Shown here: piece after piece, positions 46,896 through 57,683 of the stretch
Numbering within the stretch: the first letter of the stretch is position 1
Layout: each line of letters begins with the position of its first letter
Assembly: GCF_000156395.1 (NCBI RefSeq)
Contig: NZ_GG703819.1
Location: 224,940-288,939, forward strand
Direction: 5' to 3'
Origin: Providencia rustigianii DSM 4541
GTDB taxonomy: Bacteria; Pseudomonadota; Gammaproteobacteria; Enterobacterales; Enterobacteriaceae
DNA: 64,000 bases
Program-made: the position numbers and the translations under genes
The notes under the pieces: generated by a model
Told to the model about the DNA's origin: nothing
The model's input: the letters and a program-made list of their open reading frames with translations, nothing else
The model's database searches: none

Positions 46896-48059
46896 CTAGT
46901 TTACCAGCACACTCGCTTTACGGCGTAAGCTCGCAATTAACATATAAATTGCGGTCACCAGCAAAACGATAAAGAAGAAGTTTACTAAACCACCATGTTG
47001 GGATAGCAAACTTCCTGCAACAACAGGTCCCATTGCAGAGCCTATGCTATAACTAAATAACATCACTTGAGTCGCCGCAACAATAAAAGAAGAATCTAAC
47101 TTATCGCAGGCTAAAGTAATCGCTATTGGGTACAAGGCAAATGACGACATCCCCAACAAAGCTAACCCAACAATCATTACTATGTAATCGCTAGAGATAT
47201 AAATTAACCCCATCGCAAAGACACCCAATAATGACACCATGGCTAGCAACAATGTTTTACTCATCACCACCGATAATTTGCTAATTATTGGCTGAATTAA
47301 CATTCCACCTAAGATAATTGATGCCATTAAAACGCCAACTTGGTCAGTCGAAAAATTATCTTTTTTAAGTGATAAAGGCATCAATCCATAGATGGTTCCC
47401 ATCACGATCCCTGACACCATACAACCAATAATCGCAGGCTTACTTAAGCGGGTAATTTGCTTCAATGAGAGTTTTTGATGCAATCCACTAGCGGGTTGTC
47501 CCTGACGAAACAGCAGCGGCGGTAGAACAGCAAGAAGTAACATACCCAAGACAACAATAAATGGATATACCCCTTGAGTCCCGATAAAGCCAATGGCAAG
47601 CTGACCGAGTGTAGTTCCACCATATAATGACGTCATATAAAAACTAAGACGCTTTGCTCGCGCTTTCGGGTTATCACCGATCAGCAACCAAGATTCCACA
47701 ACCACAAAAATCCCTGCGACAGCGACACCAGCGATTAAGCGGTTTGGTAGCCATGCTTCAATAGTTGGCATCCATGGTAATAAAACAACCGTCGCTGCCA
47801 ACATTAGCAAAAAGCCAATAAAAGCGATACGGTGCCCCACTCTCGCAATCACAGGCTCAATCAGCATCGAACCAATTAATAATCCTATATAGTAGGCACT
47901 CGCTAACCAGCCCGCATATTGAGTATCAATATTAAAGCTCCCCATCGATAATGGGATCAAACTCATCAAGTAACCTGAGGCTACCGCGAATAAGGTTAAA
48001 CCCGCGACAGGTACGAATGTGTTGTCGCCTTTGCGCATCATAGCTGTGGACTCTTTCAC
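46896..48059 (-). CDS. MFS transporter (YcaD-like)
   Basis: 387-residue major-facilitator protein with twelve predicted transmembrane segments. N-terminal motifs are DTQYAGWLASAYYIGLLIGS and EPVIARVGHRIAF (the loop 2-3 signature region). The segment RLIAGVAVAGIFVVVESWLL is typical of the YcaD-type subfamily. The start is GTG at 48059 with GGAGAGTGGG upstream; ATGs at 48041 and 48038 are alternatives. Substrate unknown. Confidence 0.88.
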   Translation of the reverse strand: MKESTAMMRKGDNTFVPVAGLTLFAVASGYLMSLIPLSMGSFNIDTQYAGWLASAYYIGLLIGSMLIEPVIARVGHRIAFIGFLLMLAATVVLLPWMPTIEAWLPNRLIAGVAVAGIFVVVESWLLIGDNPKARAKRLSFYMTSLYGGTTLGQLAIGFIGTQGVYPFIVVLGMLLLAVLPPLLFRQGQPASGLHQKLSLKQITRLSKPAIIGCMVSGIVMGTIYGLMPLSLKKDNFSTDQVGVLMASIILGGMLIQPIISKLSVVMSKTLLLAMVSLLGVFAMGLIYISSDYIVMIVGLALLGMSSFALYPIAITLACDKLDSSFIVAATQVMLFSYSIGSAMGPVVAGSLLSQHGGLVNFFFIVLLVTAIYMLIASLRRKASVLVN

Positions 48060-48668
48060 GTCCCACTCTCCAACGAATGAAATAAATAGTATGCGCTGCA
48101 GCTATATCGTAGATGACGGCAAAAATGCATCCTTGTTCAAGAATACATTTTGGCGACTAGTGCAGTGATAATAATAAATAAGTAAGGTCAATTTGAGCGC
48201 AATATAGAACTTTCATTTAGGGAATGACAATGAGAAAAACTAATGCTTACTAGCAAATTTATTTATGTGAGAAAAATCACGTTTTTTCATGCAGTAAAAA
48301 TCACTAAAAAATCAAAACAAAAATAATTAATCAGATATAAATCAACTAGTTGTAATTTAATTGAAAAATTTTCACATTAACTTTTTAAATATATTTAATC
48401 ACTTCAAACTTGTTATTCAAAATATATTTATCTATTTTTTTAAAAAATTTATTTGAAATTATTTTTGTTAATTAGCCTTTGGTTTATGACCATAACTAAT
48501 TTCAACATTGATTATTCTCAATGCCAATTTTACGCCTATATAGTGATAATGTATTTTTCTAACTGAGAAAATAGACAGCAACCTTACAGCCTTACTTATC
48601 GCTAGCTCAAGTTATAGCAAGGCCGTAACTCAGATTAATGAGTGCCACCAACACTGCTAGAACATGAA
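48060..48668. other. Gene-free AT-rich region
   Basis: About 600 bases with no ORF. It carries the MFS gene promoter at the left and the 3' side of prpR at the right. No terminator-like hairpin was obvious for prpR. Confidence 0.4.
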
Positions 48669-50261
48669 TTAGGACGAAGACAGCCGTCGCCACAATGTAG
48701 TCCGGCTAATCCCCAAATACTCAGCTACAGCCTTGCGGTCACCATTAAATTTTTTCATAACCTCTTCCAGAGATTCCTTCGACTGTTCTAGTTGCTGCAT
48801 ATTTTCCATTTTTAGTGTTTCTTTAACTTCCCTCTCCGGTGACAAACTTATCAGCATTTCTGTGTTAATGCTTTTGTCTGCATAAGCACTACAATAGAGA
48901 GCTACTCGCTCCATCAAATTACGCAGTTCACGAACATTGCCTGGCCATGGATATGATAAGAAAAAGTCGCGACAATTCAGGAGCTGCTGAACTCGGAATG
49001 ACGGGAGAGGTAACTGCAATCCCGAAAAAGCCAGCTTGAGTAATCGTTCTGCTAAAATGAAAATATCATCTCCTCGTTCATTTAATGCAGGCACTTTCAT
49101 ACGGAGCACACCTAGTCGATAAAATAAATCTCGACGAAAACGCCCTTCAGAGACCCAGGTATCTAAGTCGCAATGAGTGGCACAAATCACACGTACATTC
49201 ACTTGTAGAGGTCGATAACCACCAACTCGCACCACAGAACGTTCTTCTAAAACTCTTAATAATCGAGTTTGTAAAACCATTGGCATTTCACCAATTTCAT
49301 CCAAAAATAACGTTCCGCCATTAGCAATTTCAAATAGCCCAGCACGACCACCACGCAATGATCCCGTAAATGCCCCTTCTTCATAACCAAATAACTCTGC
49401 TTCCAGCAATGTTTCTGGAATTGCCCCGCAGTTAACGGCCACAAAAGGCATTTGTTGCTTGCTACGTTTATGTTGGTTAAACAAGCTATATTCATGATGA
49501 ATAGCTTGAGCAATCATCTCTTTTCCCGTGCCACTTTCACCTTGAATCAACACAGTTGCATCCGAGCGAGCATATAGCATAATCGTTTGTCTAACTCGCT
49601 CCATGGGGGTAGACAAACCGATCAGATCATTAATGGTATGGCGAACTTTGGTAGGATTAACTGGCTGATAACGGTCCTGAATAACCGTATGGCGGTGAGA
49701 CATTCTACTGAGTTCAATAGCGTCAGAAAACGCTTGTCTAATGGTTTCCGTGGAATAAATAAAAATCCCCGTCATTCCCATCTCTTCAGCTAAATCCGTA
49801 ATTAACCCAGCGCCAACCACAACCGTTATTCCCATTGCCTTTAGAGCGGTTAATTGTGCCCTAGCATCCTCTGCTGTGACATAGCTACGCTGCTCAATAT
49901 GTAAGCCAAAATTGGTTTGAAATTCCTTGAGGGCTGGGATGATTTTTTGATAGTTAACAATACCAACTTTATTGCTAATTTCTCGAGCTTTGGCTAATGC
50001 TTGCATCACATCAAAGCCACTAATTTTGACAATAATTACAGGCACAGAAACGTGGCTTTTTAAGTAAGCACCGTTAGATCCCGCGCTAATGATGGCATCA
50101 CAGTGCCCATCCTTTAAACGACGACGCACCTCCTCTGCTGCATGCTCAAAACCAATATTTAAGGGGGTAATTTCTGCTTGAGCACTAAATTCAGGGCTTA
50201 TATCTCGAAATAAAGTATAGAGACGGGAAACAGACACTGTCCAAATAATCGGTTTTTCCAT
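48669..50261 (-). CDS. prpR: Propionate catabolism sigma-54 activator PrpR
   Basis: 530-residue enhancer-binding protein. The N-terminal PrpR sensor domain (about 1-200; 2-methylcitrate is the known coactivator) is followed by the AAA+ core: Walker [10 protein letters not shown], sigma-54 contact loop GAFTGS, Walker [13 protein letters not shown] and the Arg-finger region [15 protein letters not shown]. The Fis-type helix-turn-helix is [17 protein letters not shown] at the C-terminus. Divergent from prpBCD with palindromes and a sigma-54 promoter between them. Confidence 0.96.
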   Translation of the reverse strand: MEKPIIWTVSVSRLYTLFRDISPEFSAQAEITPLNIGFEHAAEEVRRRLKDGHCDAIISAGSNGAYLKSHVSVPVIIVKISGFDVMQALAKAREISNKVGIVNYQKIIPALKEFQTNFGLHIEQRSYVTAEDARAQLTALKAMGITVVVGAGLITDLAEEMGMTGIFIYSTETIRQAFSDAIELSRMSHRHTVIQDRYQPVNPTKVRHTINDLIGLSTPMERVRQTIMLYARSDATVLIQGESGTGKEMIAQAIHHEYSLFNQHKRSKQQMPFVAVNCGAIPETLLEAELFGYEEGAFTGSLRGGRAGLFEIANGGTLFLDEIGEMPMVLQTRLLRVLEERSVVRVGGYRPLQVNVRVICATHCDLDTWVSEGRFRRDLFYRLGVLRMKVPALNERGDDIFILAERLLKLAFSGLQLPLPSFRVQQLLNCRDFFLSYPWPGNVRELRNLMERVALYCSAYADKSINTEMLISLSPEREVKETLKMENMQQLEQSKESLEEVMKKFNGDRKAVAEYLGISRTTLWRRLSSS

Positions 50262-50302
50262 AATAACTCCCTATCCTATTTCATGGTGCACAAACGTTTC
50301 AA

Positions 50303-50340
50303 ATTTCATTAAGTGAAACATTATTTCGTTTCAATGAAAC
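50303..50340. promoter_or_regulatory. Putative PrpR binding sites (upstream activating sequences)
   Basis: Two palindromes, TTTCATTAAGTGAAAC (centred near 50311) and GTTTCAATGAAAC (50328-50340), share TTTCA/TGAAA half-sites. They lie about 110-145 bases before the sigma-54 promoter, the spacing expected for an enhancer. PrpR binding is inferred from position. Confidence 0.65.
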
Positions 50341-50446
50341 ATTCCAATATGTTAATTAAAAAATCGCTTGTACATCACAAAAACATATTTTAGCCATCTT
50401 ATTGATATTCATTAATTATCATTAAATTCTCCTATTTATGACAGTC

Positions 50447-50462
50447 TGGCACGTCAATTGCT
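50447..50462 (+). promoter_or_regulatory. Sigma-54 promoter of prpBCD
   Basis: TGGCACGTCAATTGCT matches the -24/-12 consensus (TGGCACG, 4 bases, TTGCT) exactly in both boxes. It lies 57 bases upstream of the prpB start. Confidence 0.92.
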
Positions 50463-50518
50463 ATCTAACTATAGTTATAAAAACTTAATTACAAATGATT
50501 AACAAATTAAGGGGTTTT

Positions 50519-51409
50519 ATGTCTATCATTTCAGCAGGCCAACAATTTCGAGATGCAGTAAAGAATGAATCACCACTTCAATTAGTCGGTGCTATCAATG
50601 CAAACCATGCCCTACTCGCTAAACAAGCTGGCTATAAAGCCATTTACCTTTCCGGTGGAGGCGTTGCAGCAGGCTCACTTGGTATACCTGATTTGGGGAT
50701 CTCCACCCTTGACGATGTATTAATAGATATTCACCGAATCACTGATGTTTGTGATTTGCCGTTGATGGTAGATGCAGATATAGGCTTTGGTCCTTCTGCG
50801 TTTAATGTTGCCCGTACCGTTAAATCAATGCTAAAGGCGGGCGCTGCTGGCCTACACCTAGAAGATCAGGTAGGTGCTAAACGCTGCGGTCATCGACCTA
50901 ACAAAGAAATTGTTTCTACCCAAGAAATGGTCGACCGAATTAAAGCAGCAGTGGATGCAAGAACAGATGAAAACTTTGTCATTATGGCGCGTACTGATGC
51001 CCTTGCCGTAGAAGGACTCGATGCAGCTCTCGAACGTGCCAATGCCTATGTTGAGGCAGGAGCCGATATGTTATTTCCTGAAGCCATTACCGAACTAGGA
51101 ATGTATCAGCAATTTACTCGCCATACTCCAGTCCCTGTTCTCGCTAACCTCACCGAATTTGGCCAAACGCCATTATTTACTCTCGATGAGTTGCGTGAGG
51201 TTGGGATAGCTATTGCCTTATATCCGCTATCAGCATTCCGTGCGATGAACAAAGCCGCTGAGCAGGTGTACTCCACTTTACGCAAAGAAGGCACTCAAAA
51301 AAGTATGGTGCCATTAATGCAAACCCGTGAAGAGCTGTATAACAGTATCAATTATTATCACTATGAACAAAAACTTGATGCCTTATTTTCACAAAAAAAG
51401 GAACGTTAA
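50519..51409 (+). CDS. prpB: Methylisocitrate lyase
   Basis: Cleaves 2-methylisocitrate to pyruvate and succinate in the methylcitrate cycle. 296 residues in the isocitrate lyase/PEP mutase superfamily. The catalytic motif GAKRCGH is present (around residue 120-126), along with metal-binding VDADIGFG and [12 protein letters not shown]. The start at 50519 has AAGGGG upstream; an in-frame ATG at 50495 lacks a site. Confidence 0.96.
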   Translation: MSIISAGQQFRDAVKNESPLQLVGAINANHALLAKQAGYKAIYLSGGGVAAGSLGIPDLGISTLDDVLIDIHRITDVCDLPLMVDADIGFGPSAFNVARTVKSMLKAGAAGLHLEDQVGAKRCGHRPNKEIVSTQEMVDRIKAAVDARTDENFVIMARTDALAVEGLDAALERANAYVEAGADMLFPEAITELGMYQQFTRHTPVPVLANLTEFGQTPLFTLDELREVGIAIALYPLSAFRAMNKAAEQVYSTLRKEGTQKSMVPLMQTREELYNSINYYHYEQKLDALFSQKKER

Positions 51410-51472
51410 TTCATTTAAAAACAGCCTATAGAGCAAGTTGTAATCTCTTCTATCCCCTACAAGGAATTCGTG

Positions 51473-52639
51473 ATGAATGAACAACTTAAGAATACTGAAT
51501 CCGCCACGTTTAAACCGAAAAAATCAGTGGCACTGTCTGGTGTTACAGCAGGAAATACGGCGCTGTGTACCGTAGGCAAAAATGGCAATGACTTGCATTA
51601 TCGTGGCTATGATATACACGATTTAGCTACTCAATGTGAATATGAAGAAATTGCCTATCTACTTATCCACGATAAGCTTCCTAATCGTACTGAATTAATT
51701 GCTTATAAAAATAAATTAAAACCACTAAGAGGCTTACCAACTAATGTTAAGCAAACTTTAGAATCTATTCCTGCCAATACTCATCCCATGGATGTTATCC
51801 GCACAGGTGTATCCATGATGGGGTGTGTATTACCAGAAAAAGATGTCCATACATTAATGGGTGCAAAGGATATCGCGGATAGATTACTTGCCTCTCTCGG
51901 TTCTATTCTTCTGTATTGGTACCATTTTAGTCATCATGGCCGTCGTATCGAAACCATGACAGATGATGATTCAATTGGCGCACACTTTCTACATCTACTA
52001 CACGGTAAAAAGCCTCCCGCTCAATGGGAAAAATTTATGCATATTGCATCGATTTTATACGCAGAGCATGAATTTAATGCATCAACGTTTGCTGCAAGAG
52101 TCATTGCCGGAACAGGTACCGATTTTTATTCCGCGATCACAGGGGCAATCGCGGCACTTCGGGGACCTAAGCATGGTGGCGCAAATGAAGTGTCATTAGA
52201 GATCCAGCAACGTTATTCATCTATTGAGGATGCAGAGCAGGATATTGTGGCTAGAGTCAAAAACTCTGAAGTCATCATTGGATTTGGGCACCCTGTTTAC
52301 ACATTAGCAGATCCACGTCACCCCATTATTAAATCAGTCGCTCTACAGCTGTCAGAGCAGAGTATGAATCGCCATTTATACACGATTGCTGACCATATTG
52401 AATCAGTCATGAGGCGGGAGAAAAACATGTTCCCGAATCTCGATTGGTTTTCTGCTGTTGCCTATCATTTGATGGGAGTACCAACCGCTATGTATACCCC
52501 ACTATTTGCTATTGCTCGTATTGCAGGTTGGTCGGCCCATATTATCGAGCAACGCCAAGACAATAAAATTATTCGTCCATCCGCCAACTATACCGGTCCA
52601 GAAAATAAACTTTTTGTTCCTATTGAGCAGCGCCAATAA
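51473..52639 (+). CDS. prpC: 2-methylcitrate synthase
   Basis: Condenses propionyl-CoA with oxaloacetate. 388 residues of the citrate synthase fold. It has [20 protein letters not shown] at the N-terminus, the active-site His segments GPKHGGANE and [14 protein letters not shown], and the CoA/substrate region [20 protein letters not shown]. The ATG at 51473 (with AAGGA seven bases upstream) is preferred over a GTG at 51470. Second gene of prpBCD. Confidence 0.96.
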   Translation: MNEQLKNTESATFKPKKSVALSGVTAGNTALCTVGKNGNDLHYRGYDIHDLATQCEYEEIAYLLIHDKLPNRTELIAYKNKLKPLRGLPTNVKQTLESIPANTHPMDVIRTGVSMMGCVLPEKDVHTLMGAKDIADRLLASLGSILLYWYHFSHHGRRIETMTDDDSIGAHFLHLLHGKKPPAQWEKFMHIASILYAEHEFNASTFAARVIAGTGTDFYSAITGAIAALRGPKHGGANEVSLEIQQRYSSIEDAEQDIVARVKNSEVIIGFGHPVYTLADPRHPIIKSVALQLSEQSMNRHLYTIADHIESVMRREKNMFPNLDWFSAVAYHLMGVPTAMYTPLFAIARIAGWSAHIIEQRQDNKIIRPSANYTGPENKLFVPIEQRQ

Positions 52640-52650
52640 AGGTAAAAATA

Positions 52651-54105
52651 ATGACAACGCAAACCCAACGTTCGCTACATCTTCAATTTGATAAAGTTAT
52701 GACGGATATTGTCGACTATGTTATCGATTTCCCTATTACCTCCAATTTAGCCTACGATACAGCCTACTATTGCTTGCTAGATACCCTCGGCTGTGGAATG
52801 GAGTCTCTGGAATACCCTGCATGTAAAAAATTACTTGGACCTCTAATTCCAGGTACTATTGTACCTAATGGAACTAAAGTGCCGGGAACTCAATTTCAAT
52901 TAGATCCCATACAAGGGGCATTCAACATTGGTACGATGTGCCGCTGGTTAGATTTCAACGATACATGGCTTGCCGCAGAATGGGGGCATCCATCTGATAA
53001 CCTTGGCGGAATTCTAGCAACTGCGGATTGGTTATCTCGCGAAAATATTAGTAAAGGTAAAAAACCACTGGTGATCCGCAATGTACTCACCGCCATGATT
53101 AAAGCCCATGAAATACAAGGTTGTATTGCGTTAGAAAATGCCTTTAATAAAGTCGGATTGGACCATGTTATTCTGGTTAAAGTCGCATCCACAGCGGTTG
53201 TTGCTCAAATGCTAGGATTAAACAGAGAGCAGATATTAAATGCCATTTCGTTGGCATGGGTTGATGGTCATAGTTTGCGAACCTATCGCCACACACCAAA
53301 TACAGGTTCCCGTAAATCTTGGGCTGCGGGTGATGCTACTTCTCGTGCAGTAAGATTAGCGCTCATGGCTCAGAAAGGGGAAATGGGATATCCCACTGCC
53401 CTAACCGCCAATACATGGGGTTTCTATGACTCCCTATTTCGAGGGCAAGCCTTTAAGTTCCAGAGACCATACGGTTCTTATGTCATGGAAAATGTACTAT
53501 TTAAGATTTCATTCCCAGCAGAATTCCATGCACAAACTGCGGTCGAAGCCGCTCTACAACTGTATAACCAGTTACAACAAATGGGTAAAACAGCTGACGA
53601 TATTGAATCAATTAATATCCGAACTCACGAAGCTTGTATACGGATCATTGACAAACAAGGCACTCTACATAACCCAGCAGATCGTGACCATTGCATTCAA
53701 TATATGGTAGCAATTCCACTTATTTTTGGGCGCCTTACTGCTTCTGACTATGAAGATAATATCGCTCAAGATAGCCGAGTTGATACTTTACGAGCCAAAA
53801 TGTATTGCCATGAAGACCCTCATTTCACTCAGGATTACCATGATCCCGATAAGCGCTCTATTGCCAATGGATTAACGGTGAAATTAAAAGACGGTCAAGT
53901 CCTAGACGAAATTGTTATTGAATATCCTGTAGGGCATCAACGCCGTCGTCAGGAAGGTATGCCCTTATTACTGAAAAAATTTAGAACTAATTTAGCGAGA
54001 CAATTTCCTGAAACCCAGCAGTTACGTATTCTGAGCGCTTCATTAGACAAACCTCTGCTTGAAGACATGGCAGTTAATGAATATTTAGACTTATTTGTTA
54101 TCTGA
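52651..54105 (+). CDS. prpD: 2-methylcitrate dehydratase
   Basis: Dehydrates 2-methylcitrate to 2-methyl-cis-aconitate. 484 residues of the MmgE/PrpD family ([60 protein letters not shown]). 11 bases after prpC. It ends with TGA, showing that TGA works as a stop here. No prpE (propionyl-CoA synthetase) follows. Confidence 0.96.
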   Translation: MTTQTQRSLHLQFDKVMTDIVDYVIDFPITSNLAYDTAYYCLLDTLGCGMESLEYPACKKLLGPLIPGTIVPNGTKVPGTQFQLDPIQGAFNIGTMCRWLDFNDTWLAAEWGHPSDNLGGILATADWLSRENISKGKKPLVIRNVLTAMIKAHEIQGCIALENAFNKVGLDHVILVKVASTAVVAQMLGLNREQILNAISLAWVDGHSLRTYRHTPNTGSRKSWAAGDATSRAVRLALMAQKGEMGYPTALTANTWGFYDSLFRGQAFKFQRPYGSYVMENVLFKISFPAEFHAQTAVEAALQLYNQLQQMGKTADDIESINIRTHEACIRIIDKQGTLHNPADRDHCIQYMVAIPLIFGRLTASDYEDNIAQDSRVDTLRAKMYCHEDPHFTQDYHDPDKRSIANGLTVKLKDGQVLDEIVIEYPVGHQRRRQEGMPLLLKKFRTNLARQFPETQQLRILSASLDKPLLEDMAVNEYLDLFVI

Positions 54106-54158
54106 TTGATAAGTAAAAAGCTAAGGGAGGTAAGCTTTGTTTGCCCTCCCTGCCAAAA

Positions 54159-54329
54159 CTATAAACTCACTGTAGCCCCTGAAGTTGGTTCATCTTCTGG
54201 CGGAACAATTAACTTTCCACTCAGCACTTTTGATGACTCAATATCACGGCGTAACTCGATAACTTCCTCATCAATTTCTTGACGCATTTTTGGTGAGCAG
54301 TTGGCTAATAATTTCTCTAACGTTCCCAT
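54159..54329 (-). CDS. HTH-less antitoxin-like partner of HigB-type toxin
   Basis: A 56-residue ORF starting in a TAATG overlap with the toxin stop. The N-terminus (MGTLEKLLANCSPKMRQEID, VIELRRDIES) matches the start of HigA2-type antitoxins, and the end (SGKLIVPPEDEP) resembles their C-terminal strand. The helix-turn-helix of about 50 residues between them is absent. It is either an internally deleted antitoxin or a naturally small neutralising peptide. Confidence 0.55.
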   Translation of the reverse strand: MGTLEKLLANCSPKMRQEIDEEVIELRRDIESSKVLSGKLIVPPEDEPTSGATVSL

Positions 54330-54685
54330 TATTCCTCCGGTTTCACAAGATGAGATGCATATTCAGCATCCGCTCGTTTAATCAAATTGTTATAAAACAA
54401 CTTTTCATCCCACCCTTTTTTACTATCCGCACACAATACAATTCCACAATGCTTAGAATCAAATGCAAAACATGCTCTAATGGGCTCCCTACCTACTGGA
54501 ATCCTTAATTCTTTCATATGCATAAACTTAGAGCGCTTTAGCCTATCAACGTAAGGACGGCCTAAGTAAGGTCCAAACTCAGCAAGAATAATTAATCTCG
54601 CTAAGATTTTCTTTCGCACACTATAGTTTTGAATTTCTAACCAATCGTCGAATAAAATCCTTGTTTTTATCGTCCATGTCAACAA
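54329..54685 (-). CDS. HigB/RelE-type toxin (Gp49-like)
   Basis: 118-residue RelE-superfamily mRNA interferase-like protein. Family segments are WTIKTRILFDDWLEIQ, LAEFGPYLGRPYVDRL, KFMHMKELRIPVGREPIRAC and FAFDSKHCGIVLCADSKKGW, ending with the ADAEY motif. The start appears to be TTG at 54685, preceded by AGGAG. It is toxin-first with the partner overlapping downstream, the usual order in the HigBA-2/Gp49 class. Activity is not proven. Confidence 0.82.
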   Translation of the reverse strand: MLTWTIKTRILFDDWLEIQNYSVRKKILARLIILAEFGPYLGRPYVDRLKRSKFMHMKELRIPVGREPIRACFAFDSKHCGIVLCADSKKGWDEKLFYNNLIKRADAEYASHLVKPEE

Positions 54686-55003
54686 AATATATCTCCTAAT
54701 ATTTGAATAAACCCGTAACCTATTGGTTATAAAAAAAACAATTATTTATATGATATAAAAATCAAACAAACCTTTTAAATTCAGATACAGCAAGCGTTAT
54801 AACGGAAATATTAAATGGATTAAATAAAAAATGAGTTTGATTGCTTTTTATGGGAAGCGCTTCGCAGGAAAATGATGAGCATAAGAATTGAAAAATAGTC
54901 AGCCATGATAATAATTAAATATTATTTATGATTTTTCATGTTTAACATATAAAAAAGCCCTAGTTCAATCGAGCTAGGGCTAAGATAGAATAGGCCGTTA
55001 TAA
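54686..55003. other. Gene-free region with dbpA terminator
   Basis: Contains the toxin promoter region and the dbpA terminator at 54951-54982. Nothing else was recognised. Confidence 0.45.
54951..54982 (-). terminator. dbpA terminator
   Basis: On the minus strand AGCCCTAGC pairs with CTAGGGCT (imperfect at the loop side) and is followed by TTTTTT. Confidence 0.9.
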
Positions 55004-56386
55004 CTATTTTAATAATCTAGCTCGTACCGATTTACCTTTGATTTTACCCTGTTGTAGGTGTTTCCACGCTTGATTAGCAACAGATTTTTTAATTGCAACA
55101 TAAGCATGTATTGGGTGAATAGTAATCTTGCCAATGTCGTCACCTTGTAAACCAACATCCCCTGTTAATGCGCCAAGGATATCACCAGGTCGAATTTTTG
55201 CTTTTTTACCACCATCTAAACATAGAGTGACCATATCCGCTTCTAAAGGCGTAATACGTAATCCAGTTGGCTCTGGTAACCAATTCAGCTTCATGTTGAG
55301 CATTTCTTCCAGTGCATTTGCTCTCTGAGCTTCTTCCGGAGAACATAAACTAATAGCTAAACCACTTTGACCCGCGCGAGCTGTTCGCCCAATACGATGT
55401 ACGTGAACTTCAGGATCCCAAGATAATTCAAAGTTAATCACCATTTCTAACGCTTTGATATCTAGGCCACGAGAGGCAACATCCGTAGCAACCAAAACCC
55501 GACTACTCCCATTAGCAAAACGAACTAGAGTTTGGTCTCGGTCACGTTGCTCCATATCACCATGCAGTACTAATACACTTTGCTTGCTGTCGTTCAGCGC
55601 ATCAAAGACGGCTTGGCAATCTTTCTTGGTATTACAGAATATAACGCAAGATGCAGGTTGGTCACGGCTCAATAATTTTTGCAGTAATTCAATTTTGTCA
55701 TGGCGAGCAACTTCATAAAATTGCTGTTCAACATCCGGTAATTCATTAACTGAGTTAATTTCGATAGTCTGAGGATTGTTCTGAATACGCTGACTAATAT
55801 CAGCAATACTTTCAGGCCATGTTGCTGAAAATAATAATGTTTGACGCTGATGAGGAGCAAAAGAAATAATGGCATCGATCTCATCAGAAAACCCCATATC
55901 CAACATACGGTCAGCCTCATCTAAAACTAACGTTTGCAGATGATCCAAATTTACTGTTTCTTTATGCAAATGGTCGAGTAAACGTCCAGGTGTTGCCACA
56001 ATGACATGAGCAGCATGGGCTAATGAATCTCGCTGGACACTAAATGGTACGCCACCACATAAGGTTAATATTTTCAAATTGGGAATATAACGTGCTAAAC
56101 GACGTAATTCATTAGCAACTTGATCCGCAAGTTCTCTTGTTGGGCATAATACTAGTGATTGGGTATTAAAATTTTTCGCATCAATATGTTGCAGTAAACC
56201 TAAACCAAACGCTGCCGTTTTACCGCTTCCCGTTTTAGCTTGTGCGCGGACATCCTGACCGGCAAGGATCGCGGGTAAAGCCGCTTCTTGAATTGGTGTC
56301 ATCGTTAAGAATCCCAATTCATTAAGATTAGAGAGTTGCTCCGAAGGAAGCGCATTCAGTTCAGCAAATGAAGTCACAGTTAACAT
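55004..56386 (-). CDS. dbpA: ATP-dependent RNA helicase DbpA
   Basis: DEAD-box helicase that acts in 50S ribosome assembly at 23S rRNA helix 92. 460 residues. It has Q-motif GFLTMTPIQEAALPA, Walker A AKTGSGKT, DEAD in VLDEADRMLDMGF, motif III FSAT and motif VI HRIGRTARAG. The C-terminal domain (about 385-460) is the DbpA-specific RNA-binding domain (KIRPGDILGALTGD, VAIKKSVANQAWKHLQ). The start at 56386 matches the E. coli N-terminus (SFAELNALP); the frame continues upstream to 56440. Confidence 0.95.
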   Translation of the reverse strand: MLTVTSFAELNALPSEQLSNLNELGFLTMTPIQEAALPAILAGQDVRAQAKTGSGKTAAFGLGLLQHIDAKNFNTQSLVLCPTRELADQVANELRRLARYIPNLKILTLCGGVPFSVQRDSLAHAAHVIVATPGRLLDHLHKETVNLDHLQTLVLDEADRMLDMGFSDEIDAIISFAPHQRQTLLFSATWPESIADISQRIQNNPQTIEINSVNELPDVEQQFYEVARHDKIELLQKLLSRDQPASCVIFCNTKKDCQAVFDALNDSKQSVLVLHGDMEQRDRDQTLVRFANGSSRVLVATDVASRGLDIKALEMVINFELSWDPEVHVHRIGRTARAGQSGLAISLCSPEEAQRANALEEMLNMKLNWLPEPTGLRITPLEADMVTLCLDGGKKAKIRPGDILGALTGDVGLQGDDIGKITIHPIHAYVAIKKSVANQAWKHLQQGKIKGKSVRARLLK

Positions 56387-56448
56387 TCCGAATAAATTAA
56401 AAATAGGCAAATGGAGGGAGATGTTTTCCAACATCCCCACATATGATA

Positions 56449-57471
56449 CTAGAAAATAAATTGATAGCGAGTTTGGTTAGTATAAATTTGATTGGCGTGT
56501 GCAATACCGCTATTTGTCTGTTCCATATTATCAAACGGATATTGGGTCGTTAATACAACACCTGAATATGGGGTATGCGTTTTATTTTTACCCAAAACAG
56601 AAATTAGTTTATTCCCTGAATAGAGATGTACCGCTGGCAAAGTACTTATAATATTGACTCTGACATCGCCATCTGGTGCACCTAATGATGCGGCTATTTT
56701 TGGCTCATCCATAGTGTTATCCAAAACAATAGTATGATCGTAACCTCCCATAACTGTTTGGTCTTCATCCAGTAAAAAATCACGCCCTATACGTTTTCCC
56801 TGCCGAAAATCAAAGTGAGTATCGGTAACATCTTTCAGCTCTCCCGTCGGGACTCCGTTTTCATCTAGTGGTAAAAAATGTGAACCTAAAATTTGTAAAT
56901 CATGCTCTAATGCAGTACGCGTTGAACTCTCGCCTGCTAAATTAAAATAAGTATGGTTCGTTAAATTTACCGGACAATCATGAGTAGATTGATATCGGTA
57001 ACTAATGATAACTTGGTTGTCATCCGTTAATTGATAATGCACTTCAATTTTTAACTCTCCAGGAAAACCTTGGTCACCATCAGGGGAAACTAATGTGAAT
57101 ACAACTTGCTGTTGATCTGGTTGCGAGATAGCCCATACTCGATAACTAAAACTATCAGTGCTGGTAGATAAGCTATGTATTTCCTGGCTATTAGCCGCAG
57201 GATAAGTTTCACATTCAAAATTGAAAGTAGGATTTCGAAAACCATTTGCCACACGTCCAATCGTTGCCCCAAAATAGACACGTTGTTCCATTTGAGTCGC
57301 CATATTTGGCGCCCCTAAAATGACATCTCGTTTACCAGTATCTAGCGGCAAAATACAACTTACCCAACTTGCGCCAAGACTGCTCAAAATAATTTTCATT
57401 CCATCTTTATTCGTGAGTGCGACCACTTTGGGTGTTCTCAGTGTGTGACGTTGTTGCTTGGTAAACTGCAT
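56449..57471 (-). CDS. galM: Aldose 1-epimerase (GalM-like) with altered catalytic Glu position
   Basis: 340-residue galactose mutarotase-fold protein. Conserved parts include FGATIGRVANGF, NHTYFNLAG (catalytic acid His at about 173), PLDENGVPTGEL and GGYDHTIVL. The C-terminal motif that normally carries the catalytic-base Glu (LETQ/LESQ type) reads VVLTTQYPFDN, so the Glu is Thr at about 308. The NQLHGG-type motif reads EIHSLS. It may be a divergent carbohydrate-binding or inactive paralogue. No gal operon adjoins. Confidence 0.82.
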   Translation of the reverse strand: MQFTKQQRHTLRTPKVVALTNKDGMKIILSSLGASWVSCILPLDTGKRDVILGAPNMATQMEQRVYFGATIGRVANGFRNPTFNFECETYPAANSQEIHSLSTSTDSFSYRVWAISQPDQQQVVFTLVSPDGDQGFPGELKIEVHYQLTDDNQVIISYRYQSTHDCPVNLTNHTYFNLAGESSTRTALEHDLQILGSHFLPLDENGVPTGELKDVTDTHFDFRQGKRIGRDFLLDEDQTVMGGYDHTIVLDNTMDEPKIAASLGAPDGDVRVNIISTLPAVHLYSGNKLISVLGKNKTHTPYSGVVLTTQYPFDNMEQTNSGIAHANQIYTNQTRYQFIF

Positions 57472-57620
57472 TTTTCTGAATAACCCTTATTCAATGGATT
57501 TTTAGCTTAGCGTTATATAAGTTCACAATAATAAAACGAATTTATAATTAACACTATAATTACACTCCTCACAATTTCCATCTTTACAAAAAGATAACCT
57601 CAAATATAAAATGATAAAAT

Positions 57621-57655
57621 AAAAAAGCTGATAACATTTCTGTAATCAGCTTTTT
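57621..57655. terminator. Terminator after the CDF transporter
   Basis: AAAAAGCTGAT/ATCAGCTTTTT form an 11-bp perfect stem with A and T flanks; usable on both strands. Confidence 0.9.
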
Positions 57656-57683
57656 ATAAAGTCAGTCGTCTTGGAGTTAAGAA

